A stretch of 34,514 nt of DNA from NCBI GenBank assembly GCA_024401275.1, contig JAKSLJ010000033.1, positions 1-34,514 of the forward strand, in the 5' to 3' direction. The DNA is from Bacteroidaceae bacterium (GTDB taxonomy: Bacteria > Bacteroidota > Bacteroidia > Bacteroidales > Bacteroidaceae). The notes beneath the pieces are model-generated. The model did not search any database. It worked only from the letters and a program-made list of their open reading frames with translations, and had not been told where the DNA came from. Shown piece after piece: positions 22,289 through 29,188 of this stretch (position 1 is its first letter; every line of letters starts with the position of its first letter). Made by a program: the position numbers and the translations under genes.

Positions 22289-23704
22289 CTATTTTCCCAC
22301 GCAGAAATGGCTGAAGATATTGCCTAAAACCTCGTCTGTGCTTATCTCTCCGCCAGTGATGTCGGCAAGGTGCGAGAGACATAGGCGAAGGTCTTCGGAG
22401 AGCAGATCTGTAGGAATGCCCATGTTCATGCCGGAGAGAACTCGCTGAAGGGCTTCTTTAGCCTTGAGGAGTGCTTCGTAGTGGCGTGCGGAGGTTACGA
22501 TAATGTCGTTCTCCTTTATCTCTGGAATGTCGGCAGCAGTAACGAAAGCGTCTTCAAGAAGGTCGATGTTAGTGCCTTCCTTGGCGGAAAGTTCTATTAA
22601 TGCAGAATGCTGAATGCAGGATGCAGAATTAGGTTGTGTGTTATTGTCTATTTTGGAATTGTTCTGCATTCTGCATTCTGCATTCTGCATTCCCAACCTG
22701 TCTATTTTATTGCGGACAATGATGAGTTTCTGCGTAGGTTTTATCTCCGATTTTATTTCTGAAAGTGATTCGGTGGTAGGGTCTTCGTCAATGAGCCAAA
22801 GAACGATGGCTGCCTCGGAGAGTTTCTTCCTGGTGCGCTCTATGCCTATCTGCTCTACGGCATCGTCGGTCTCGCGAAGACCGGCTGTATCGATGAAACG
22901 GAAGTCAATGCCGCGGAGATTAATGGTGTCTTCAATGACATCGCGAGTGGTGCCGTGGATGTCGCTGACGATGGCTTTGTCCTCATGAAGCAGTCTGTTG
23001 AGGAGCGTTGACTTGCCGACATTGGTCTTGCCGACGATTGCCACAGGCACGCCGTGCTTCAACGCTTGTCCGGTCTTGAAAGAATTGGCAAGTCGGGAGA
23101 TATGGTCGTAAATGGTCTGCGAGAGCTGAAGAAGCTCTGTGCGATCGGCAAACTCAAGGTCTTCATGGTCGGAGAAGTCAAGCTCAAGTTCCATGAGCGT
23201 AGTAAGATGAAGCAGTTTCTCGCGCAGCTGAGCGAGTTCAGAAGAGAAATTGCCGCGCAACTGCGACATTGCCATGCGATGAGTAGCGGCATTTGTAGAT
23301 GCTATAACATCTGCCACAGCCTCAGCCTGACTGAGATCCATCTTACCATTGAGGAAAGCCCTTTGAGTATATTCACCCGGAAGAGCCTGTCGGCAACCTC
23401 CGTTGATAAGCGTCTGAAGGATAGTGGTGATGACATAAGGGCTGGCGTGACAGGAAATCTCTACGGAGTTTTCGCCTGTATAAGATTGCGGTGCACGGAA
23501 GACGGAAACGAGGACATCGTCCACGGTCTCTTCGCCGTTCATGAAGCGGCAGTAATGGAGCGACTGCCCCTTGGCTTCGGCAAGCGACTTGCCCTTACCA
23601 AAAGGTACACAGAGTTTGTCGGCGATGCCGATGGCATCAGGACCGGAAACGCGGATTACGGCTATTGCTCCGCCCTTGGCGGTTGAAAGTGCACAGATAT
23701 TCAA
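22289..23704 (-). CDS. mnmE: tRNA modification GTPase MnmE
   Basis: 471 residues. With MnmG it adds the carboxymethylaminomethyl group at U34 of certain tRNAs. An N-terminal folate-binding domain (ALSTAKGGAIAVIRVSGP) and helical domain are followed by the G domain: P-loop VAIVGKTNVGKSTLLN (about 221-236), DTAGLRETDD, NKID (about 333-336) and SAKEG. The C-terminal FCVGK carries the conserved Cys. Between NKID and SAKEG lie about 30 extra residues (GMQNAECRMQNNSKI to CIQHSALI) encoded by a GAATGCAG repeat element. The only usable start is TTG at 23704; a stop lies upstream in frame and no ATG is available. This start is a few residues shorter than usual. Confidence 0.95.
   Translation of the reverse strand: MNICALSTAKGGAIAVIRVSGPDAIGIADKLCVPFGKGKSLAEAKGQSLHYCRFMNGEETVDDVLVSVFRAPQSYTGENSVEISCHASPYVITTILQTLINGGCRQALPGEYTQRAFLNGKMDLSQAEAVADVIASTNAATHRMAMSQLRGNFSSELAQLREKLLHLTTLMELELDFSDHEDLEFADRTELLQLSQTIYDHISRLANSFKTGQALKHGVPVAIVGKTNVGKSTLLNRLLHEDKAIVSDIHGTTRDVIEDTINLRGIDFRFIDTAGLRETDDAVEQIGIERTRKKLSEAAIVLWLIDEDPTTESLSEIKSEIKPTQKLIIVRNKIDRLGMQNAECRMQNNSKIDNNTQPNSASCIQHSALIELSAKEGTNIDLLEDAFVTAADIPEIKENDIIVTSARHYEALLKAKEALQRVLSGMNMGIPTDLLSEDLRLCLSHLADITGGEISTDEVLGNIFSHFCVGK
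22597..22692. repeat. GAATGCAG-type inverted repeat element inside mnmE
   Basis: Left arm AATGCAGAATGCTGAATGC and following units (22598-22630) pair with right-arm TTCTGCATTCTGCATTCTGC units (22661-22690) around a loop of about 30 nt. The arms match the intergenic copy at 4653-4753. It is translated in frame as part of the G domain of MnmE, between the G4 and G5 motifs. Confidence 0.88.
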
Positions 23705-23720
23705 GATATACGGATTTAAG

Positions 23721-23747
23721 CTCCACCGAAAACGGTGGGGAATAGTC
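23721..23747. repeat. Hairpin-GGAATAGTC element, 5' side of mnmE
   Basis: CCACCG/CGGTGG with an AAAA loop (23723-23738) is followed by GGAATAGTC. It lies 17 nt upstream of the mnmE TTG start. Together with 26880-26903 it forms the GGAATAGTC-tailed variant of the hairpin family. Confidence 0.7.
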
Positions 23748-23758
23748 GGGATTATGAT

Positions 23759-24658
23759 TTACGAATTTATCAGCCTCGCCATCATAACGGCTGAAAGGGC
23801 GGCGGTTTCGGTGCGAAGGCGTGAGGTGCCGAGAGAGATTGAATGATAACCTTTAGACAGGGCAAGCTCCACTTCTTCGTGATGGAAGTCGCCTTCGGGA
23901 CCTATGAGTATGACGACATTGGAACCCCCTCTAACTCCCCCGCAAGGGGGAGGACAATCGCGGCAAGTGGGGCTTTCCTTTGCTTCGCTATTGGAGGATA
24001 GCAGGGTAAAGAGATGCTCTTTGGGGATGTCGTCGTAGCAATGAGCTATGCAGTAGATAGTATTGGGGATGCCCGATGAAGATTCATCGGGAACGGTAGC
24101 TGAGCCAAGCGGAGATGCGCTTGGAACGGTGGTTGCTTGGGCAGTCGCCGAGATCTGCGACTGCTGTTCGCGCTGCTTGAGGGTGGGATTATGGGCTTCA
24201 ATGAAGTCGGAGAAGGACTGCATATCGTTGACTATCGGCATCCATGCCTTGCGGCTCTGCTTAACAGCGCCAAGCACTTTCGTCTCAATGCGGTCAATGC
24301 GCAAGTTGCGACGCTCGGAGAGTCGGCAGTCAAGGAAGGAGAGTTCGTCGAAGCCAATCTCGGTAGCCTTTTCAGCAAACCACTCTATGCGGTCCATCAT
24401 CTTCGTCGGAGCCATGGCAAGATGTATTCTACCGCTCCACTCACGCTCTTGTGGAAGGGATTCTATGATGCGATAGTTGCAATGCTTCTTGGTAGCCATC
24501 GTGATCTCGGCACGATGGAAAGTGCCTTTGCCGTCAATGAGAAAAACCTCGTCGCCAGCCTGCAGTCGCAAAACGCTGACAGCATGCTTAGCCTCATCCT
24601 CGGGCAGTTCCGTACTGCTGAGGGCATCGGGAGCATAAAAGTATCGTTCTTCTTTCAT
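23759..24658 (-). CDS. rsmE: 16S rRNA m3U1498 methyltransferase RsmE, with repeat-derived insertions
   Basis: 299 residues from the ATG at 24658 (MKEERYFYAPDAL); the longer frame from 24691 overlaps the porin gene. The N-terminal PUA-like domain (AKHAVSVLRLQAGDEVFLID) is followed by the SPOUT knot (WFAEKATEIGFDEL, VVILIGPEGDFHHEEVELAL, LGTSRLRTETAALSAV). It methylates N3 of U1498 in 16S rRNA using S-adenosylmethionine. The family is normally about 240-250 residues. Here two extra segments are present: residues of about 174-199 (ATTVPSASPLGSATVPDESS), encoded by two hairpin-AACGGTGG units, and about 235-245 (CPPPCGGVRGG), encoded by a GC palindrome. Catalytic motifs are intact. Starts 2 nt after the porin stop, so cotranscribed with it. 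Confidence 0.93.
   Translation of the reverse strand: MKEERYFYAPDALSSTELPEDEAKHAVSVLRLQAGDEVFLIDGKGTFHRAEITMATKKHCNYRIIESLPQEREWSGRIHLAMAPTKMMDRIEWFAEKATEIGFDELSFLDCRLSERRNLRIDRIETKVLGAVKQSRKAWMPIVNDMQSFSDFIEAHNPTLKQREQQSQISATAQATTVPSASPLGSATVPDESSSGIPNTIYCIAHCYDDIPKEHLFTLLSSNSEAKESPTCRDCPPPCGGVRGGSNVVILIGPEGDFHHEEVELALSKGYHSISLGTSRLRTETAALSAVMMARLINS
23924..23953. repeat. GC-rich palindromic element (copy 4), inside rsmE
   Basis: ACCCCCTCTAACTCCCCC followed by GCAAGGGGGAGG matches the intergenic copies at 241-275 and 34363-34400. It is translated on the minus strand as CPPPCGGVRGG just before the GPEG knot motif of RsmE. Confidence 0.88.
24071..24132. repeat. Two tandem hairpin-AACGGTGG units inside rsmE
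   Basis: Unit 1: CCCGATGAA/TTCATCGGG (24072-24091, 2-nt loop) plus AACGGTAG. Unit 2: CCAAGCG/CGCTTGG (24105-24124) plus AACGGTGG. The stems differ in sequence but each unit has the same layout and tail as the intergenic copies at 25948, 26911 and 26952. Confidence 0.85.
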
Positions 24659-24660
24659 TC

Positions 24661-25935
24661 TTAAAATGCAATCTGGAACTGTGTAACCCATGCGTTGCTT
24701 ATCTTGCCGAGCTTAGGGTTAGTGTGCACGAACTGCGATGCTATGCGACACTGCTTGTAAAGCCAATACTGGAGACCGAGAGTGAGAGTGTTTGTCTCGT
24801 CGTTCTTTATCTTCTTGAGATAATCGTAGTCGGCAACGAGGTCGAGTTTCTTTGGAATGAGATGATACTCAAGGTCAACATACGCGCCTTGCATATCTGC
24901 CTTTGCGTCCTTACCCCACATATATTCGCTGCGGAGATAGAGCGGCTTTCCTTTCCATTCCACACCAAGGGCATAGCGCTGACGATGGTAGTTCTCGCCT
25001 TGCTTTATCATCGGCGCACCATCTTCGCCAATGAACTTCGCATTCTCAGCCTGAGAAGTGCCGAGGGCGAAAGAGCCGGAGAAGAGGAGTGAAGACGTAG
25101 GCATATAGTTGAGCATACCTATGACAGACTTCTGGTTGTTGTTTTCCTTGACGCTCATTCCTGTGCCGTTGAAGATACCAATCTGATAGTTCAGTAGTGG
25201 ACGACCGTTCTTAGGGAGGAGGTCACCGGTAAGCATGATTCCTGCATCACGAGCCACGTGGTTTCCGACAGCAGGGTCAGTGGCAATACCGGTCATGTAA
25301 AGCACGGAATTGTCGAAGCCGATGTTGCTGAGGATTGTCGGAGGATAGATATTCTCAAGAGTATAAGGCTGCTTGAACTGACCGACACGAACCTTCAGTG
25401 CTGACGAGAAAGCATACTGTGCATAGTACTCATGAAGCTTTGCGGCAGCAGCATCAAACATAACGAAGAACGAGAGTTCCTTGGTAAGCTCTGCGTTTGC
25501 CATGAGAATCAGTCGGGTAATGTCGAAGGCATTAGTGGTTTGGCCGTTGGTATGCTTGTAGGTATAGCCTGTCTGAGCATAGCCGAAGAGGGTAACTTTT
25601 GACGGACCGATAATTATGTTTGCCGGCATGACAGGCTGCTCGCCATCTATGCTGCGACGGGCAGCAAGTTCTTCGTCGGAATAGAGGGTGGTGGTGAGCT
25701 TAACAGGGATCTCCTTTGTGGCGGCTTCTGTAGGGGCGGTGATGGAACCAGAAGCTGACGCTTCAGGCACTGGGGCTGGAGCGTTTTCTTTCTCTACGGT
25801 GATGGCGGTGGGGGCTTTCTCAACGGCGATGGTGGTTGCCGATGTAAGCGTTGGAACGCCATCGGTGGGTTCTTCTATGGCAAAGGCTGTCAGCGAAGAA
25901 AGGAGGGCGATTATTGTGAAGAGTAGTTTTTGCAT
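24661..25935 (-). CDS. Outer-membrane porin, phosphate-selective porin O/P type
   Basis: 424 residues. The signal peptide MQKLLFTIIALLSSLTAFA is followed by a low-complexity Ala/Pro/Thr/Val linker of about 60 residues. The beta-barrel begins KVTLFGYAQTGYTYKHTNGQ, continues with LSFFVMFDAAAAKLHEYYAQ and VRVGQFKQPYTLENIYPPTI, and ends with ASQFVHTNPKLGKISNAWVTQFQIAF (a typical C-terminal Phe). This layout fits Porin_O_P outer-membrane proteins. Substrate unknown; the family was named for phosphate/pyrophosphate porins of Pseudomonas, but specificity cannot be carried over. The linker DNA resembles the hairpin-GGAACGGTGG repeats (see findings). Confidence 0.87.
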   Translation of the reverse strand: MQKLLFTIIALLSSLTAFAIEEPTDGVPTLTSATTIAVEKAPTAITVEKENAPAPVPEASASGSITAPTEAATKEIPVKLTTTLYSDEELAARRSIDGEQPVMPANIIIGPSKVTLFGYAQTGYTYKHTNGQTTNAFDITRLILMANAELTKELSFFVMFDAAAAKLHEYYAQYAFSSALKVRVGQFKQPYTLENIYPPTILSNIGFDNSVLYMTGIATDPAVGNHVARDAGIMLTGDLLPKNGRPLLNYQIGIFNGTGMSVKENNNQKSVIGMLNYMPTSSLLFSGSFALGTSQAENAKFIGEDGAPMIKQGENYHRQRYALGVEWKGKPLYLRSEYMWGKDAKADMQGAYVDLEYHLIPKKLDLVADYDYLKKIKNDETNTLTLGLQYWLYKQCRIASQFVHTNPKLGKISNAWVTQFQIAF

Positions 25936-25947
25936 ATTGGTGGGAAG

Positions 25948-25975
25948 CCCGAGGGAAAAGCCTCGGGAACGGTGG
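25948..25975. repeat. Hairpin-AACGGTGG element between porin and BASS genes
   Basis: CCCGAGG/CCTCGGG (25948-25967, loop GAAAAG) is followed by AACGGTGG and a T-run on the plus strand. It lies 12 nt upstream of the porin ATG. Confidence 0.75.
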
Positions 25976-25979
25976 TTTT

Positions 25980-26840
25980 TTACTGGTTGTTTTTTGAGAT
26001 TTTTGTGCAGCCAACGAAGATGAGGAGCACGATGTTCATCATCAAAGCGTAAATGATGGCTGGTATAGCATATACACTATCGTTGAAAATGAAAGGACTG
26101 GAAGCAATGGCAATAGCCTGAGCTGCATTTTGCATACCGACTTCAATGACGATGGTCTTCTGTTCCGTTCCGTTAAGACCAGTTAATTTCGCCAAAATCC
26201 AACCGCCGAGGATTGAAGCAAGGAGAAGTGCCGTAACACTGAGACCGAGCATGGCGAAATTGTCTGCGATAGTCTCTCTGTGCTGTACAAAATAAGCTCC
26301 GGCAAGGAATACCAATGCAGGGAAAGCAAGTTTTGAGAGAACTTTCTCTATCTTCTGAGCCGCATTGCTTGCGTATTTCTTAACCGTCATACCGAGAGCG
26401 ATAGGCACAAGCATGAGCAGGATATTCTGAACAAGAAGGTTGCCGATAGGGAGATTTATTGACGTGCCTGAGTTTCCTACAAACGAAACCGCAAAGTCGA
26501 GTACGAACGGAATGGTAACGAGTGTCACGATGCTGCTTATGGCAGTAAGCGATACAGATAGTGGCACATCGCCTTTGGCAAGCATGGAGAAAATGTTTGA
26601 CGAAGAACCGCCCGGACAACATGCTATGAGGATAAGTCCTACAAAGAAAACGCTCTCAAGACCTGTTGCCCATGCGAGCAGAAAGGCGATGAGAGGGAGC
26701 AGGATAATCTGACCAGCAAGTCCGACGAGTATTGGTCGCGGACGCTTTGCAAACATTTTGAAGTCATCGATGCTGAGCGTAAGACCGAGGTCGAACATCA
26801 GCAGGGTGAGAATGGGAAGTACAATGAATAATGAGTTCAC
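25980..26840 (-). CDS. Bile acid:sodium symporter (BASS) family transporter
   Basis: 286 residues with about nine membrane segments. The family features are IACCPGGSSSNIFSMLAKGD (about 73-92) and GMQNAAQAIAIASSPFIF in the crossover helix. BASS-family proteins in bacteria carry organic anions, pantoate or arsenite-like substrates with Na+; the name does not prove bile-acid transport. The start is GTG at 26840, as no ATG occurs in frame upstream. It follows manA on the same strand, with a 108-nt spacer largely made of hairpin repeats. Confidence 0.9.
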   Translation of the reverse strand: MNSLFIVLPILTLLMFDLGLTLSIDDFKMFAKRPRPILVGLAGQIILLPLIAFLLAWATGLESVFFVGLILIACCPGGSSSNIFSMLAKGDVPLSVSLTAISSIVTLVTIPFVLDFAVSFVGNSGTSINLPIGNLLVQNILLMLVPIALGMTVKKYASNAAQKIEKVLSKLAFPALVFLAGAYFVQHRETIADNFAMLGLSVTALLLASILGGWILAKLTGLNGTEQKTIVIEVGMQNAAQAIAIASSPFIFNDSVYAIPAIIYALMMNIVLLIFVGCTKISKNNQ

Positions 26841-26879
26841 GAGATTGTAATCTTTGGTTTTAAGGAGTATTGAAGACCT

Positions 26880-26982
26880 TGCGGAAAACCGCAGGGAATA
26901 GTCTTATGGACCGAAGCGGACGCTTCGGGAACGGTGGCTAATCTTCGCTCACGCTCTAAGAGCGCGAGAACGGAACGGTGGG
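26880..26982. repeat. Cluster of three hairpin elements, the last overlapping the end of manA
   Basis: Unit 1: TGCGG/CCGCA (26880-26893, loop AAAA) plus GGGAATAGTC. Unit 2: CCGAAGCG/CGCTTCGG (26911-26928, 2-nt loop) plus GAACGGTGG. Unit 3: CGCTC/GAGCG (26952-26964) with an outer CTC/GAG pairing, then GGAACGGTGG at 26972-26981. Unit 3 supplies the last codons and the stop of manA. Confidence 0.85.
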
Positions 26983-28022
26983 AACTTTCGGAACAGACGG
27001 TGGAGGAAATTCTGCTTGCGACTGTCTATGAAGGCGTCAAGTATCTGTACCTTCTTGCTTTGCGGAATGACATCGTAGTCCGCAATAGAGGCAGGAATAA
27101 GGCAGGAGTAACCTTCACGAAGGGAAATTTCATCGCCTGTCTGTCTGATACGAATAGTACAACTGCCGCGAGTACACATCGTTATGATGAAGGAATCGTA
27201 TTTCTTCAAGTTGCGATGGAAGGGAGCATGCAGGTCAACAACCCTGACGCTGAAATATTCGGAATCGACACACTTGTTGGCATGAGATGCTTTTTGGCTG
27301 TACTCCGTCATGTAGTTGTCGTTGACGGTGAAGTCAAGAGCCTGTGCTGCAAGTTCTGTGTGAAGCTGTCGCGGCTTGCCGTCAAGTCCAGGGCGGTTAT
27401 AGTCATAAACGCGATAGGTAACATCGCTGCTCTGCTGAATCTCTGCCAGCAACACTCCGCCGCCAATGGCATGAATGCGACCGGCTGGAATGTAGAAAAC
27501 ATCGCCTGTGCGAAGTTCATGACGCGCAAGATAGTCAGTTATCGTTCCATCAGCTACACAACGGCTGTATTCTTCTGGTGAAAGCTGTTTGCTAAAGCCG
27601 GAATAGAGCGAAGAGCCGAGTGGCGCATCTATTACGTACCACATCTCCGTCTTGCCCATCTTGCCATGTTCGCGCTGTGCCATCTCGTCATCTGGATGAA
27701 CCTGGATTGAAAGGTCATTGCGGGCATCAATGAACTTGGCTAGCAGTGGCATCTTGTTGTTGTATTCCTTTGCCACCGCCTTGCCCAATATTTCCTCTGG
27801 CAACTCTGCAACAGCCTCTTCCAACGTCTTGCCTTTTAGGAATCCGTTTGCTATCACGCAAGGAGAACTTGCCACAGCACTGACCTCCCAGCTTTCACCT
27901 ATTGGCGAAACGTCTTTTACGCTCTCCGCATCAAGCTTCTTCCATTGGGCAATACGCTCTCCGCCCCACACCGTCTGGTGCAGGTTGTTTTCAAAGAGAA
28001 GAGGATAGAGTAATTTGCCCAT
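26949..28022 (-). CDS. manA: Mannose-6-phosphate isomerase, class I
   Basis: 357 residues. It interconverts fructose-6-phosphate and mannose-6-phosphate, feeding GDP-mannose and fucose synthesis or mannose use. A zinc site is formed by LSIQVHPDDEMAQREHGK (about 100-117) and TEMWYVID; the HAIGGGVLLAEIQQSSDVTYR segment and cupin-like C-terminal half are present. The final residues (FPPFRSRALRA) are encoded by a hairpin-GGAACGGTGG element and are unlike family C-termini, so the original end was probably replaced. It lies 5 nt after rfbB and belongs to the surface sugar operon. Confidence 0.95.
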   Translation of the reverse strand: MGKLLYPLLFENNLHQTVWGGERIAQWKKLDAESVKDVSPIGESWEVSAVASSPCVIANGFLKGKTLEEAVAELPEEILGKAVAKEYNNKMPLLAKFIDARNDLSIQVHPDDEMAQREHGKMGKTEMWYVIDAPLGSSLYSGFSKQLSPEEYSRCVADGTITDYLARHELRTGDVFYIPAGRIHAIGGGVLLAEIQQSSDVTYRVYDYNRPGLDGKPRQLHTELAAQALDFTVNDNYMTEYSQKASHANKCVDSEYFSVRVVDLHAPFHRNLKKYDSFIITMCTRGSCTIRIRQTGDEISLREGYSCLIPASIADYDVIPQSKKVQILDAFIDSRKQNFLHRLFRKFPPFRSRALRA

Positions 28023-28027
28023 TTGGA

Positions 28028-29158
28028 TTAAACGTTGTACATGCTTTCGTAATACTTTTCGTACTCGCCAGAAGTGATGTTCTCAAGCCATTCTTCGTTC
28101 TCAAGATACCATTTCACGGTGAGTTCAATGCCTTCCTCAAACTGAAGCGAAGGCTCCCAACCGAGTTCTGCCTGAAGTTTACGAGAGTCGATGGCATAGC
28201 GTGCATCGTGGCCGAGACGGTCTGTAACGTAGGTGATGAGGTTCATATCCTCGCCTTCCTCACGACCGAGAAGACGGTCAACGGTGTTGATCACAACCTT
28301 TATGATGTCAATATTCTTCCACTCGTTGAAGCCGCCGATATTGTAAGTCTCGGCGATCTTACCGTTATGGAAGATGGTATCAATGGCACGAGCATGGTCA
28401 ACAACATAAAGCCAGTCGCGAACGTTCTCGCCCTTGCCATATACAGGCAGCGGCTTGCGGTTGCGAATGTTGTTGATGAAGAGCGGGATAAGCTTCTCCG
28501 GGAACTGGTAAGGACCGTAGTTGTTAGAGCAGTTTGTCACTATTGTCGGCATTCCGTAAGTGTCATGATAAGCGCGAACAAAGTGATCTGACGAAGCCTT
28601 TGAAGCAGAATAAGGAGAGTGAGGATTATACTTTGTAGTCTCAACGAAGAACTCCTCGCCGTAAGCGCAGTGATCCTTGCCCGTAGAAGCCTTTGTTGTA
28701 AACGGAGCCTCCACGCCTTCAGGGTGAGTCATTTCGAGAGCGCCATAAACCTCGTCTGTTGAGATATGATAAAAACGCTTGCCTTCGTACTTTTCAGGAA
28801 GACTCTCCCAATAGAGCTTAGCTGCCTGAAGGAGCGAAAGAGTACCCATCACATTTGTTCGTGCGAAAGTAAACGGATCCTTGATAGAGCGGTCAACATG
28901 GCTCTCTGCTGCAAGATGGATGATTCCGTCAATCTTCTCGTCCTGCATAAGCTTATAGAATGCATCGAAGTCGCAGATGTCCATCTTCACGAACTTGTAG
29001 TTCGGCTTGTCCTCAATATCCTTGAGGTTAGCAAGGTTTCCTGCGTAAGTAAGCTTATCAAGATTGATGATATTATACTCCGGATACTTGTTTACAAAAA
29101 GTCTTACAACATGGCTGCCGATGAAACCAGCACCGCCGGTGATTACTATATTTTTCAT
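28028..29158 (-). CDS. rfbB: dTDP-glucose 4,6-dehydratase
   Basis: 376 residues, extended short-chain dehydrogenase. NAD-binding GGAGFIGSHVV is at residues 7-17. DKLTYAGNLANL, HLAAESHVDRSI and the catalytic DEVYG and YSASKASSDHF (Tyr-x-x-x-Lys) follow, with NCSNNYGPYQFPEKLIPLFI and RDWLYVVDHARAI. It forms dTDP-4-keto-6-deoxyglucose, the second step of dTDP-rhamnose synthesis. It is 30 nt downstream of rfbD on the same strand. rfbA and rfbC are not in the window. Confidence 0.96.
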   Translation of the reverse strand: MKNIVITGGAGFIGSHVVRLFVNKYPEYNIINLDKLTYAGNLANLKDIEDKPNYKFVKMDICDFDAFYKLMQDEKIDGIIHLAAESHVDRSIKDPFTFARTNVMGTLSLLQAAKLYWESLPEKYEGKRFYHISTDEVYGALEMTHPEGVEAPFTTKASTGKDHCAYGEEFFVETTKYNPHSPYSASKASSDHFVRAYHDTYGMPTIVTNCSNNYGPYQFPEKLIPLFINNIRNRKPLPVYGKGENVRDWLYVVDHARAIDTIFHNGKIAETYNIGGFNEWKNIDIIKVVINTVDRLLGREEGEDMNLITYVTDRLGHDARYAIDSRKLQAELGWEPSLQFEEGIELTVKWYLENEEWLENITSGEYEKYYESMYNV

Positions 29159-29188
29159 AATTGAAATTGTTTTATCGCTATTTATAGT

